37,316 nucleotides of DNA, taken from positions 1 through 37,316 of the forward strand of contig JANQVJ010000018.1 in the NCBI GenBank assembly GCA_030730365.1. Direction: 5' to 3'. The stretch's first letter is position 1. The number at the start of each line of letters is the position of its first letter. This DNA comes from Verrucomicrobiales bacterium (GTDB taxonomy: Bacteria > Verrucomicrobiota > Verrucomicrobiia > Verrucomicrobiales > DEV007). Position numbers and translations under genes: made by a program. The notes under the pieces are model-generated. The model did not search any database, had not been told where the DNA came from, and saw only the letters and a list, made by a program, of their open reading frames with translations. Of this stretch, positions 15,392 through 24,074 are shown piece by piece.

Positions 15392-16798
15392 ATGACTGAT
15401 AACTCCACTGTGGACTCGGAAGAGTCGAAGCCCGGGATCGATCCGGTTGAAGAGGTGACGGTGAGCGTCCCGGAACGAGTCAACGTGAACGAGTTTCAGC
15501 AGAGCTCGCTTATCAGGCTGCACGAGATCGCGCAGGATCTCGGGTTGCGGGTGGCGGGGGTTCGTTCCAAGCACCAGCTTGTTTTTGAGATTCTGAAGTT
15601 TTACGGCAGCCGTGGGACGGTGATGGAAGCCGAGGGCTTTCTGGATTATTCCGGCGACAGCTTCGGCTTTCTGCGCTGGCCGGATTTCAGCTTTGCTTCG
15701 AACGCCGATGACGTCTATCTCGCGTCAAATTTCGTGAAGAGACACGAGTTGCGAAGCGGACAGAGACTCAAGTGCATCGTGCGTCCACCTCGGGAGAGGG
15801 AGAAATTTCTCTCAGTCGAAGAGGTCCTGGAGGTGGAAGGGCTGCCGGCTGATGAATGGAAATCACCGCCGAATTTCGATAATCTCACGGCGATGTTCCC
15901 GTCCGAGCGGATGATCCTCGAATCTACGGAATCGCAGTCTCCTTCGCCTCGGGTGATCGACCTGGTTGCCCCACTTGGGAAAGGGCAGCGTGGACTCATT
16001 GTGGCTCCACCGCGGGGCGGGAAGACGATTCTACTGAAGAGCATTGCCGTTTCGATCCGGGAGAACAATCCAGAGGTTGAACTGATCGTCCTGCTCCTTG
16101 ACGAACGGCCCGAGGAGGTAACCGACTTTCGGGAAACGGTGAACGCCTCCGTTTACAGTTCCACCTTTGACGAGTCCTCTAACCGGCACATCGAAGTGGC
16201 GGACATGGTGCTCAACCGCGCAAAGCGCCTCGTTGAGATCGGCAAAGACGTCGTTGTGCTGCTCGACAGTCTCACGCGACTCGCCCGCGCCCACAACTCC
16301 GCCCGGCAGGGCGGCGGGGGCAATGAGGGTGGCGGCGGTGGCGGTGGTCGTCACCAGCGTGGCGGAGGCGGGGGAGGCGGCGGTGGTCCCATCGGAAGTG
16401 GTGGTATCTCGCCTAAAGCGCTTGAGCGCTCGCGCCGGTTCTTCGGCGCGGCAAGGAATGTAGAGGAGGGCGGCAGCCTCACCATCCTTGCGACATGCCT
16501 GATTGAAACCGACAGCCGCATGGATGACGTGATTTTCGAGGAATTCAAAGGCACTGGTAACATGGAGATCACGCTTGACCGCGAAATGGCCGAGTCGAGA
16601 ATTTTCCCGGCGATCCATCTCTTGAAGAGTGGAACGAGAAAGGACGAGTTGCTTTATCACCCTGAGGAATACCAGCGCATCAGTTCGCTTCGGAAGCAAA
16701 TGTCGCAACGACCCGCGCCCGAGGCGATGGTCGTTCTCTTAAAACTCATCAAATCCACCCGATCCAATGCTGAACTTCTTCTTCGCGGGATTCAGTAA
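15392..16798 (+). CDS. rho: Transcription termination factor Rho with glycine-rich insertion
   Basis: A 468-aa hexameric RNA helicase for factor-dependent termination. An acidic 30-residue leader is followed by the Rho N domain (35-75), the RNA-binding OSB/cold-shock-like primary site (76-150, [14 protein letters not shown]), Walker A PPRGGKT (206-212), Walker [15 protein letters not shown] (287-300), and the C-terminal block [19 protein letters not shown]. Between LARAHN and GPIGSGG, where the E. coli Q-loop lies, residues 306-334 are replaced by about 29 residues of almost pure glycine with Arg, His and Gln. The gene starts 4 bp after coaE, so the two are likely cotranscribed. All catalytic motifs are intact. 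Confidence 0.97.
   Translation: MTDNSTVDSEESKPGIDPVEEVTVSVPERVNVNEFQQSSLIRLHEIAQDLGLRVAGVRSKHQLVFEILKFYGSRGTVMEAEGFLDYSGDSFGFLRWPDFSFASNADDVYLASNFVKRHELRSGQRLKCIVRPPREREKFLSVEEVLEVEGLPADEWKSPPNFDNLTAMFPSERMILESTESQSPSPRVIDLVAPLGKGQRGLIVAPPRGGKTILLKSIAVSIRENNPEVELIVLLLDERPEEVTDFRETVNASVYSSTFDESSNRHIEVADMVLNRAKRLVEIGKDVVVLLDSLTRLARAHNSARQGGGGNEGGGGGGGRHQRGGGGGGGGGPIGSGGISPKALERSRRFFGAARNVEEGGSLTILATCLIETDSRMDDVIFEEFKGTGNMEITLDREMAESRIFPAIHLLKSGTRKDELLYHPEEYQRISSLRKQMSQRPAPEAMVVLLKLIKSTRSNAELLLRGIQ
16307..16390 (+). repeat. GGC/GGT-rich low-complexity tract inside rho
   Basis: A glycine-codon-rich tract encoding two runs of seven to nine glycines separated by Arg-His-Gln-Arg. It is mostly GGC, GGT and GGG codons and could expand or shrink by slippage. 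Confidence 0.85.
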
Positions 16799-16811
16799 TA
16801 AAAAGGCCAGG

Positions 16812-17942
16812 ATGAGTCAGGCTCTGATGGAATCGCTCGCTTCGGCATCCGAGACTTACATCGATCGGATCGAGGACCTTCACGCGTTTGTGGCGAAAGC
16901 GGAGAAGACCGGCGACTTCCGGGCGTGTTCGATTGATACCGAGGCGGACAGCATGCATTCGTATGAGACAAAGCTCTGTCTCATTCAGTTTGCGATTCCA
17001 GGGTCCCTCGCGATCATCGACCCGCTCGCGATCGGGATTGCCGGATTGACTGATTTTGTGACCTTTGTGGACCGCTTTGAAGTGGTCTGGATGCACGGGG
17101 CTGATTACGACATTTCTCTTTTTAACAGCACCTTCAATTGGGTTCCCAGGACCATCTTTGACACCCAGGTGGCGGCACGTTTCCTGGGCAAGGACAAGTT
17201 CGGGCTCGCCAATTTGCTGGAGGACGAATATGGAGTGCAACTCTCCAAGGCATCCCAGAAAGCAGACTGGAGCAAACGACCGCTCAGTCCTAAAATGCTC
17301 GAGTATGCCTACAACGATGTGCGCTACCTCCTCGATCTCGGCGGTAAGTATCTCGACCGTCTCGACGAGATCGGCCGTCTCGAGTGGTTTTACGAGAGTT
17401 GCCAGGCTGCGCAGGAGTCCGTCCTCTGCCGCAGTGGGAAATCCGAGGACGAGGTCTGGAGAATTACGGGTTGGGGGAAGCTTTCCTCGAAGGGCCTCCA
17501 CTTCCTGAAGCATCTCTGGCTGTGGAGAGACGACGAGTGCCGTCGTCTCGATCGGCCCGCCTTTAAGTTTCTTGGTAACCAGGAGATCGTGACAATGGCG
17601 GAGCATCTCGAGGCCGGACGGAATGTGCGCCCTCCGCACTACCTGCGCCCCGGCCCGGTTAAGCGTCTGCATGAAGCGATCGAGGTGGCAATGGCGGTGA
17701 AAACTTCCGCGTATCCGGTCAAGCATCGTCGCGGTGAAGGACCCCGACTCGATATCAATGAGGCTCGATTTGAAAAGATCCGACGTTATCGGGATCAGCA
17801 GGCGGAAAAGCTCGGAATCGAACCCACCGTTATCGCAACTCGCACGGTGATGGAGCGGCTCGCCTCAAACAATATTCAGGAAGCGGATAAAGCGGACCTC
17901 CTCCTGAATTGGCAGCGGGCTTTGCTCGCGCCCTGTCTCTGA
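16812..17942 (+). CDS. rnd: Ribonuclease D
   Basis: A 376-aa 3'-5' exoribonuclease of the DEDDy class involved in tRNA and other stable-RNA 3' processing. Exo I is IDTEAD (D42, E44), Exo II is MHGADYDISLF (D100), and Exo III is YAYND (Y165, D169). A C-terminal HRDC-type helical region (about 205-285) follows. The ATG at 16812 is chosen because AAGG sits just upstream and the ATG at 16767 would overlap the end of rho and add 15 residues. It follows rho by 13 bp and may be read from the same transcript. Confidence 0.92.
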   Translation: MSQALMESLASASETYIDRIEDLHAFVAKAEKTGDFRACSIDTEADSMHSYETKLCLIQFAIPGSLAIIDPLAIGIAGLTDFVTFVDRFEVVWMHGADYDISLFNSTFNWVPRTIFDTQVAARFLGKDKFGLANLLEDEYGVQLSKASQKADWSKRPLSPKMLEYAYNDVRYLLDLGGKYLDRLDEIGRLEWFYESCQAAQESVLCRSGKSEDEVWRITGWGKLSSKGLHFLKHLWLWRDDECRRLDRPAFKFLGNQEIVTMAEHLEAGRNVRPPHYLRPGPVKRLHEAIEVAMAVKTSAYPVKHRRGEGPRLDINEARFEKIRRYRDQQAEKLGIEPTVIATRTVMERLASNNIQEADKADLLLNWQRALLAPCL

Positions 17943-17950
17943 GTATAACA

Positions 17951-17980
17951 AAAAACCCCGCTCGTGGGAACGGGGTTTTT
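17951..17980. terminator. Bidirectional intrinsic terminator
   Basis: AAAAACCCCG (17951-17960) and CGGGGTTTTT (17971-17980) form a perfect 10-bp stem with a 10-nt loop. A and T tracts on the two sides let it serve both the rnd transcript (plus) and the convergent regulator gene (minus). Confidence 0.92.
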
Positions 17981-18037
17981 AAAATCGCACATGGGACGGA
18001 GCGAGGCGGGCCGGAGCCCGGACGCGCTGCGAAAATC

Positions 18038-19411
18038 TCAGGAGGACATGATCTTTTCCTTCTCCAGCTTCAAGCCCATCTTGCGATAAAGGGTGGCAAT
18101 GCTGACTCCGAGCATGCTCGCGGTTTTTTCGCGAGAACCACCGTTATACTTGAGGGTTTCACGGATGAAGAGTTTCTCCTGTTTTCTGACGTAGTCGGAA
18201 AGACCAACGCCGATGGGGAGGTGGTGGGTGGTCTTCTCATCGTCGTCGGTAATCTCGACTTTCTGTGTAACCTTCGGCGGCAGATCGACGGGGCGGATGC
18301 GACCCGCTTCGGCAAAGGCACAGGCACGCTCCATCGCGTTTTGCAGTTCGCCGACGTTGCCCGGCCAGTTATAACCTTCGAGGAGGCGCTTGGCATACTT
18401 GTCGACTTCGGGGACCTTTGTGCCGGTCCGCTCGGCATACTTTTTCAGGAAATGATCGGCAAGCAACTCAATGTCCTCGGTCCTGCTGCGGAGCGGGGGA
18501 ACTTCAATCGGGATGACCGAGATTTTGTAGAAAAGGTCTTCCCGGAATGTCCCCGCTTCGACGCATTCCCGAAGCGGCTTGGCGGATGAAGCGATAAAGC
18601 GCACGTTCATTTTGATCGGCAGATCGTTCATGATGCGGCGAGTATTGACCTCTTCGAGATAGGACTCCAGTTTGGACTGAAGTCGCACCGGGAGCATGTG
18701 AATCTCTTCGAGCAGCACGGTGCCACCGGAGGCACGTGAGAAAATGGTTTCCGTACGTCCACCGGCAGTGCCGAAAAGTTCGGCTTCGAGAAGATCTTCG
18801 GGTAGCGCGGAACATTGCAGGACCTTGAACGGGGCGGTATTCCGCTGGCTCGAGTTGTGAATGCTGCGGGCCACCATTTGTTTGCCCGAGCCGAACTCGC
18901 CCTCAAGCAGGACCGGCGAGTCGTTGTCGGCGATCTTATCGATGATTTTGAGGATTTCCTGAATCTTGGGGCTCTCGCCTATCATGCCGCCCGAGGCCTG
19001 AGCGATGGCGGAGAGCTGGAAGATCTCACCCGGCATATTGGCGGCGGGGTTTCGCTGCTGGAGCCCGAGCTCCACGGTGCGTTGCAAATCGGCGAGTTCA
19101 AAGGGCTTCGTGAGGTAGTCAAAAGCGCCTAGCCTCATTGCCTCGACAGCAGTCTCGATCGATCCGTGACCAGTCACCATGATGACCTGCGTCTCGGGGT
19201 GGGCGTCGTTGCTGTAGCGGATGATGTCGAGGCCGTTCATGTCCCCGATGAGGAGATCAACAATCATCAGGTCGGGCTTCAGCACATCCAGAGTCTGGAT
19301 GCCTTCCTTGCCGGTTTGCACGGCGGTGACATCGTGACCCTGCTGGGTGCAGGACTTCGCCATCAGCCTCAGGATGGAGGCCTCGTCGTCGATTACTAGA
19401 ATTTTTGCCAT
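18038..19411 (-). CDS. NtrC-type response regulator lacking the GAFTGA loop
   Basis: A 457-aa regulator with an N-terminal receiver (acidic D8/D9, phosphoacceptor D52, T80, K102), a central AAA+ domain (about 143-372) and a Fis-type helix-turn-helix (about 424-446). Walker A reads GEFGSGKQ (171-178), where the usual form is GESGTGKE. The segment after AELFG is TAGGRTETIFSRASGGTVLLEEIH: the GAFTGA loop that contacts sigma-54 is gone, and Walker B has Glu-Glu instead of Asp-Glu. The arginine-containing LFYKISVIPIEVPPLRSR block remains. It should therefore bind DNA and respond to phosphorylation but probably cannot remodel sigma-54 polymerase. No histidine kinase is adjacent. Confidence 0.92.
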   Translation of the reverse strand: MAKILVIDDEASILRLMAKSCTQQGHDVTAVQTGKEGIQTLDVLKPDLMIVDLLIGDMNGLDIIRYSNDAHPETQVIMVTGHGSIETAVEAMRLGAFDYLTKPFELADLQRTVELGLQQRNPAANMPGEIFQLSAIAQASGGMIGESPKIQEILKIIDKIADNDSPVLLEGEFGSGKQMVARSIHNSSQRNTAPFKVLQCSALPEDLLEAELFGTAGGRTETIFSRASGGTVLLEEIHMLPVRLQSKLESYLEEVNTRRIMNDLPIKMNVRFIASSAKPLRECVEAGTFREDLFYKISVIPIEVPPLRSRTEDIELLADHFLKKYAERTGTKVPEVDKYAKRLLEGYNWPGNVGELQNAMERACAFAEAGRIRPVDLPPKVTQKVEITDDDEKTTHHLPIGVGLSDYVRKQEKLFIRETLKYNGGSREKTASMLGVSIATLYRKMGLKLEKEKIMSS

Positions 19412-19586
19412 AACAGCGGGTTGTTGGATGATTGAGAGATCTGGTCGCTTTGCTTAACTAAGTCAAATACTACGGATATCTTAATTAATGCAACTCTTAA
19501 AATCTCATATTTGAAAAAAATGATTCTCAAGGCTGCTTTTGTGGCTAATCTCCGTATTTCTTTTCGAGGGAGGGGAAAGCCTGTCA

Positions 19587-19615
19587 TTGTGAACTGGTGG
19601 AACTCGAATTATACT
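19587..19615 (+). promoter_or_regulatory. Candidate sigma-70 promoter of the ECF sigma gene
   Basis: TTGTGA (19587-19592) and TATACT (19610-19615) are spaced by 17 bp, matching consensus at four and five of six positions. A leader of about 60 nt precedes the ATG at 19682. The whole divergent gap 19412-19681 is AT-rich compared with its surroundings and holds no credible gene. Confidence 0.55.
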
Positions 19616-19681
19616 CAAGAGAAGTTTTTTTACTAAGAAGTCTCCCGGCCGGGCGTTTAAAGCGATGTAGTCATCGCACTC

Positions 19682-20224
19682 ATGTCCGCCGTAATGCTCC
19701 AGATCATGGAAGTTTCGCCTCGCGAACTTGTAGAATCCGCCCAAGCGGATTTCGAAGGTCCTTTGACGGGCTATGCTGCCGGGCTCCTCGGCGGTGACTG
19801 GGACCGCGCCCGCGATGTCGTGCAGGATACGTTTATCAAGCTGCATCGACAGGATCCCGAGATGATTCAGGGCCGTCTCAAGAGTTGGCTCTACACGGTG
19901 TGCCGGAATCGCTCAATCGACGTGCTGCGAAAGGAGAATCCCATGCTTTCGTCCGGCGGAGAGGCCTTCGAGAATCTCAACGACTCGGCGCTGGATCCGT
20001 CCCGGGCGATGGAGGAGCGCGAGCGCCATGCCGAGGTCATGACCTTCCTCGACCGTCTTCCTGAGAACCAGCGGGAAGTCATCCGCTTGAAGTTCCAAGG
20101 CGATCTCAGCTACAAGGAAATTTCCGATGTCACCGGGCTCAGCGTGAGCAACGTAGGATTTCTTATCCACACGGGGATCAAGCGACTTCGCAGCCTCATG
20201 GGGGTCGAGGTTGATTCGGACTGA
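19682..20224 (+). CDS. ECF-type RNA polymerase sigma factor
   Basis: A 180-aa extracytoplasmic-function sigma factor. Region 2 covers about 25-90 (GDWDRARDVVQDTFIKLHRQ, then LKSWLYTVCRNRSIDVLRK, typical of regions 2.2-2.4). Region 4 covers about 120-172 (FLDRLPENQREVIRLKFQGDLSYKEISDVTGLSVSNVGFLIHTGIKRLRS), with a clear helix-turn-helix. Regions 1.1 and 3 are absent. ATG codons at 19694 and 19706 are alternatives. The likely membrane partner starts 24 bp downstream, the common sigma/anti-sigma arrangement. It follows a vegetative-type promoter rather than an obvious autoregulated one. Confidence 0.93.
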   Translation: MSAVMLQIMEVSPRELVESAQADFEGPLTGYAAGLLGGDWDRARDVVQDTFIKLHRQDPEMIQGRLKSWLYTVCRNRSIDVLRKENPMLSSGGEAFENLNDSALDPSRAMEERERHAEVMTFLDRLPENQREVIRLKFQGDLSYKEISDVTGLSVSNVGFLIHTGIKRLRSLMGVEVDSD

Positions 20225-20248
20225 ACTTTACAACAACTGCTAAGCTGA

Positions 20249-21256
20249 ATGAAACGTGAACTTATCAATCCGGATGATCCGCAGATGACGGCCTATGTCC
20301 TGGGGGAGCTTAGTGTGGCTGAAGCAGCGGAGTTCGAAGCGCGGTTGCAGTCGTCTCCCGCGGCGCGGGCGGAACTGGACTCGATGCGCGGGATCATGGA
20401 TCTTCTGAGCGACGGTCTGCGTGGTGAGTGGCAAGTCGGTCTGAAGCGCCCCGAGCTTAAGCTTGTGGGATCCCTTTCTCCCGATCGATCGGTGATCATC
20501 GAGGGGAACTTTCGCCCAGTGCGCCGGAATTTCGCGATCGCCGCAGCGGTCGCGGCGATGATACTGGTTGGCGGCATGGTGATCACGAGTGAGAAAGGCG
20601 GCGAGGTTGCCGGGGGGATCGATCAGCCTGCCGTGATGTCTCTTGCCACGATAGGGGAGACGCCATCAGTAGACGTGCCGCAGCTCTTCCTTGCCGAAGA
20701 AGTCGAGGACATCTCGCGTCTCGATCTCGCTGACGAGAGTTCGGCTTCTTCGCCGATCGATGCGAGTTATCTCGACGCGGGTCACGTCATTCCTGCTTCT
20801 TTTGTTCCCGGTAAGGGCTCCTTGAAAGTGGCCTCGGAACGTGGAGATCTTGAGCGGGTCGACTCCTATTTGCCCCCACTCTCTGATTTTCATTTCGGTC
20901 GTTCTCTTAAAACCGGTATGATCGAAAAGCGTCTCAACTCGGGTTCGCTTGCGCAGGCTGATGTTCGGCGCAGTGGAAGCGTTTTCGTGAGCGGTTATGT
21001 GACGATGGGTGCCACCGTGCAGCAGGAAAACAGTCGGGTCCTCGCCGGTTTTCGCCCGGTCTCGATCAGCGGGAATCCTCTCGTCAATGAAGAAGCCGAT
21101 CTGAAGCTTCTTGCCGATCTGAGCGGCCTTCAGAAAGATTTGTCAGAGGTAATCAAGAGAATGCCCGAAAATGCAGCCGAGAGGCCGGTGCTGGAGGGGA
21201 TCCTGGAAAAAAACCGTCGTCTCATCTCGCAGCTGAAGCTTGAGTTGACACGATAA
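20249..21256 (+). CDS. Probable anti-sigma factor, single-pass membrane protein
   Basis: A 335-aa protein with an N-terminal cytoplasmic helical part (DDPQMTAYVLGELSVAEAAEFEARL, 9-33), one membrane helix (about 94-113) and a 220-residue C-terminal region expected outside the membrane. The N-terminus resembles anti-sigma domains, but the zinc motif HxxxCxxC of ZAS proteins is absent. The last 60 residues (LKLLADLSGLQKDLSEVIKRM onward) look helical or coiled. Its place 24 bp after an ECF sigma gene supports the anti-sigma call, which is an inference. A strong terminator follows. I do not recognise the C-terminal domain. Confidence 0.72.
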   Translation: MKRELINPDDPQMTAYVLGELSVAEAAEFEARLQSSPAARAELDSMRGIMDLLSDGLRGEWQVGLKRPELKLVGSLSPDRSVIIEGNFRPVRRNFAIAAAVAAMILVGGMVITSEKGGEVAGGIDQPAVMSLATIGETPSVDVPQLFLAEEVEDISRLDLADESSASSPIDASYLDAGHVIPASFVPGKGSLKVASERGDLERVDSYLPPLSDFHFGRSLKTGMIEKRLNSGSLAQADVRRSGSVFVSGYVTMGATVQQENSRVLAGFRPVSISGNPLVNEEADLKLLADLSGLQKDLSEVIKRMPENAAERPVLEGILEKNRRLISQLKLELTR

Positions 21257-21302
21257 TAACCATTTCGGCCGGACTGTGTTTGGTCGTGGACGTAATACCG
21301 GG

Positions 21303-21340
21303 GGGCCGGGCGGAGAAATCCGCCCGGCTCCTTTCTTTTA
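21303..21340 (+). terminator. Intrinsic terminator with GAAA tetraloop
   Basis: GCCGGGCGGA (21305-21314) and TCCGCCCGGC (21319-21328) form a perfect 10-bp stem closed by GAAA, followed by the T-rich CTCCTTTCTTTTA. It ends the sigma/anti-sigma unit. Confidence 0.88.
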
Positions 21341-21405
21341 GGGGGCAGGCGTTTCGGTCAGCTTTTTGCTTTGTAATTTCCTTTCGTAAAGGTTGAAAAC
21401 TTAGA

Positions 21406-21459
21406 ATGATTGGTGAAGGTGCCATTTCTCTCCGCCCTTCGCCGAACCTCTCGTTTTGA
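21406..21459 (+). CDS. Possible 17-codon leader peptide before the SNF2 gene
   Basis: An ATG at 21406 opens a short frame encoding MIGEGAISLRPSPNLSF. Its TGA (21457-21459) overlaps the TTG proposed as the SNF2 start (21456-21458). Such overlaps allow termination-reinitiation. No other evidence supports translation, so this is tentative. Confidence 0.2.
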   Translation: MIGEGAISLRPSPNLSF

Positions 21460-24065
21460 ACAATCCCTCTACTGAGCCTAAGCCCAGGTTTGACACCTCC
21501 GATTCCAGTGGTGGCGGGGTGTTGAAGCTTATTTCCCTCAGTGAAGCACCGTTCTGCGGGGAGATTTTTTCTCGCGAGACCCTGCAAAAGGGGCGCTGGC
21601 TGGTGGAAAACGGAGCGGTCCGTGTCGTCACCGCAAACGTGCAGGGTCGATTCGCCGGCGTCTTCGGGCAGATTACGGGCGACGCCGGTAGCCCGAAAGC
21701 CGAAGTCTCCATCGTGATCCACCGAAGTGATGAAGGCTGGAAAGTTGACGGCCGCAGCGACCAGTCTTCGAGGGCCAATGACGAGCATGTCGCGGCCCTC
21801 CTTATGGCGGCGATGCTGGAGAAAGGTGTTGTCGATGATCTCTCCATCGGCCTCGGCAAGTTACGCAGCGGGATTTATCTTTGCTCGGTCGATGTCCGCG
21901 CGGGGATTCTACACTGGGATGATTCCGACGCCCGCGCCGTTCTCGAGAACATGCCTCTCGCCCGACTCGATGGGGATAATCCGCGAGTGGAGACTCGCCT
22001 CCGGGCGATGGGACTGAAGCGACTCGTTGAGCTCTATCCGTGGGATGAAATCGTCCCCGAGTATCGGCAGTGCTACGCCTATTCCGCCATTCGCCGGGGC
22101 ATGCAGGAGGTCTTTTGGGCTGACTTCCTTTCCAATCGTCGCAGTGAACTCGAGGAACTCGACTGTGAAATCACGATTGATCCGGACTTTGGTCTCAAGG
22201 TGATCGAGCCCCTCGATTTTTACGGGGAGATTCATGGCGAGGAGGAGGCGGTCGACTGGTTCGGATTCGAGTATGGGATGCGCCGGGGAGAGGAGAAGGT
22301 CAACCTGCTTCCCTGCATCGTTCGTTACCTCGAGAGTAAGCCGGCCGGATTCAGCCTCGCCAGCCTCGAGAAATGGCCCGACTCTAAAAAGATCCCGATT
22401 CAGCTCGGCGACACCGGCAACTTCGTTGCGATCCCCGCGAAAAAGCTCCAGACCATCCTCGGAATCCTTACCGAACTCTTCGATCTCCACCCCATTTCCG
22501 ACCAGGGAACGGTACGCTTACACCATGTGCGTGCGGCGCAGTTGGCCCGTTTTAAAGGGGACGATGCCCTCGTTGACATCGCTCCCGAAGACCTCAGGAA
22601 GCGTGCCGAGGAACTGGAATCACTGCGCCCGAAAGAGAATCCCGAGGCGCCGAAGGGGTTCCTCGCCTCTTTGCGCCCCTATCAGCAGGATGGCTTCGAG
22701 TGGCTCCAGTTCCTTCGCGAGCAAAAGCTCGGGGGCATTCTCGCGGATGACATGGGACTGGGGAAAACCATCCAAACCCTCTGCCATCTGCATTGCGAGA
22801 AGATGAGCGGACGGGGCGATTTGCCCAGTCTCATCCTTGCACCCAAGAGTGTGGTTCCGAACTGGGAGAAAGAGGCTAAAAAATTCGCGCCGTCACTCAA
22901 GGTGATCGTCCTTCAGGGACCGATGCGGAAGAAGTACTACCCCATCCTGAAATACTGCGACCTCGTCGTGACTTCCTATCCGGTGCTCTTCCGCGATGCG
23001 GAGGAACTTCTCGCCCAGCCCTTTCATTACGTGGTCCTCGACGAGGCACACACGATCAAAAACACGACCTCACAGATCACTAAAGTGGCCTACAAGATCG
23101 ATGCCAGGCACCGACTCTGTCTCTCGGGGACGCCGATTGAGAACCACCTCGGCGAACTCTGGTCGCTCTTCCATTTCCTCACCCCGGGATTCCTCGGGAG
23201 TGAGGAGAGTTTCACCCGATGCTTCCGCGGGCCGATTGAAAAGCATCGCGACGAAGGGCTGCGAAAGCGTCTCGCCGAGCGCGTCGCGCCCCTGATGTTA
23301 CGGCGGACCAAGGCACTCGTTGCCCACGATCTGCCCCCGAAGACAGAGATCGTAAGGACTATCGAGTTGCACCCGAAGCAAGTCGAGCTCTACGAGGCGG
23401 TCCGCGCGGCGGTGAGTCGCGAAGTATACGAGGAGATCTCGCGGCTTGGTGCCGAGAAAAGTAAACTCCTCGTCCTCGATGCTCTCTTAAAACTGCGACA
23501 GGTCTGCAATCATCCGCAACTCCTCAAGCTGCCCTCCGCCCAAAAAGTAAAGAGTTCCGCGAAGTTGGATCTCATCATGGATTGGATACCGTCGATGGTA
23601 AAAGAGGGGAGACGCATCCTCATTTTCTCCCAGTTCACCGGGATGCTCTCCATCATCGAGCAGGCTCTCACGAAGGAAGGGGTCCGCTTCCTCACGCTCA
23701 CCGGGCAGTCAAAAGATCGCGGTCAGCTCTGCGATGACTTCCAGGCAGGGAAGGCTCCCGTTTTTCTCATCAGCCTTCGGGCCGGGGGAACGGGTCTCAA
23801 TCTTACCGCAGCCGACACTGTGATCCACTTTGACCCCTGGTGGAACCCGGCCCTCGAGGCTCAGGCGACGGACCGGGCCTATCGGATCGGCCAGAAAAAT
23901 CCCGTTTTCGTCTATAAGCTCATCACGGCCGGGACGATTGAGGAGAAAATCCTCATGCTGCAGCAGAAAAAGCGGGCTCTTTTCGAAGGTATTCTGGAGG
24001 GCACGCCGCAGAAGCTGTCATTCTCGGAAGACGAGCTCGATGACCTTCTCGCGCCGATGAGGTAA
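21456..24065 (+). CDS. SNF2/Rad54-family helicase-like ATPase
   Basis: An 869-aa superfamily 2 DNA-translocating ATPase. Residues 35-125 look like a SWIM-domain region, but the cysteines are missing. A linker of about 270 residues follows. The ATPase core begins with LRPYQQDGFEWLQFL, Walker A DDMGLGKT (431-438), then DEAH (529-532) and SGTPIENHLGELWSLF. The second RecA lobe has RILIFSQFTGMLSIIE, LRAGGTGLNLTAADTVIHFDPWWNPA and QATDRAYRIGQ (803-813). All helicase motifs are intact. No ATG is available near the N-terminus; TTG 21456 is the first start, with GTG 21519 as an alternative. Bacterial members are linked to transcription or DNA repair, but the substrate here is unknown. It is monocistronic. 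Confidence 0.93.
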   Translation: MNNPSTEPKPRFDTSDSSGGGVLKLISLSEAPFCGEIFSRETLQKGRWLVENGAVRVVTANVQGRFAGVFGQITGDAGSPKAEVSIVIHRSDEGWKVDGRSDQSSRANDEHVAALLMAAMLEKGVVDDLSIGLGKLRSGIYLCSVDVRAGILHWDDSDARAVLENMPLARLDGDNPRVETRLRAMGLKRLVELYPWDEIVPEYRQCYAYSAIRRGMQEVFWADFLSNRRSELEELDCEITIDPDFGLKVIEPLDFYGEIHGEEEAVDWFGFEYGMRRGEEKVNLLPCIVRYLESKPAGFSLASLEKWPDSKKIPIQLGDTGNFVAIPAKKLQTILGILTELFDLHPISDQGTVRLHHVRAAQLARFKGDDALVDIAPEDLRKRAEELESLRPKENPEAPKGFLASLRPYQQDGFEWLQFLREQKLGGILADDMGLGKTIQTLCHLHCEKMSGRGDLPSLILAPKSVVPNWEKEAKKFAPSLKVIVLQGPMRKKYYPILKYCDLVVTSYPVLFRDAEELLAQPFHYVVLDEAHTIKNTTSQITKVAYKIDARHRLCLSGTPIENHLGELWSLFHFLTPGFLGSEESFTRCFRGPIEKHRDEGLRKRLAERVAPLMLRRTKALVAHDLPPKTEIVRTIELHPKQVELYEAVRAAVSREVYEEISRLGAEKSKLLVLDALLKLRQVCNHPQLLKLPSAQKVKSSAKLDLIMDWIPSMVKEGRRILIFSQFTGMLSIIEQALTKEGVRFLTLTGQSKDRGQLCDDFQAGKAPVFLISLRAGGTGLNLTAADTVIHFDPWWNPALEAQATDRAYRIGQKNPVFVYKLITAGTIEEKILMLQQKKRALFEGILEGTPQKLSFSEDELDDLLAPMR

Positions 24066-24074
24066 ATCTTCGGC

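Noticed and set aside
16031-16708. 225-aa open frame on the minus strand inside rho
   Set aside because: Shadow of rho; composition follows the complementary codons.
19430-19460. Sigma-54 promoter (GG-N10-GC)
   Set aside because: TGGTCGCTTTGC has only 7 bases between GG and GC, not the 10 required.
19505-19846. 113-aa minus-strand frame in the divergent gap
   Set aside because: It covers the promoter region and runs into the ECF sigma gene in antisense; no family features.
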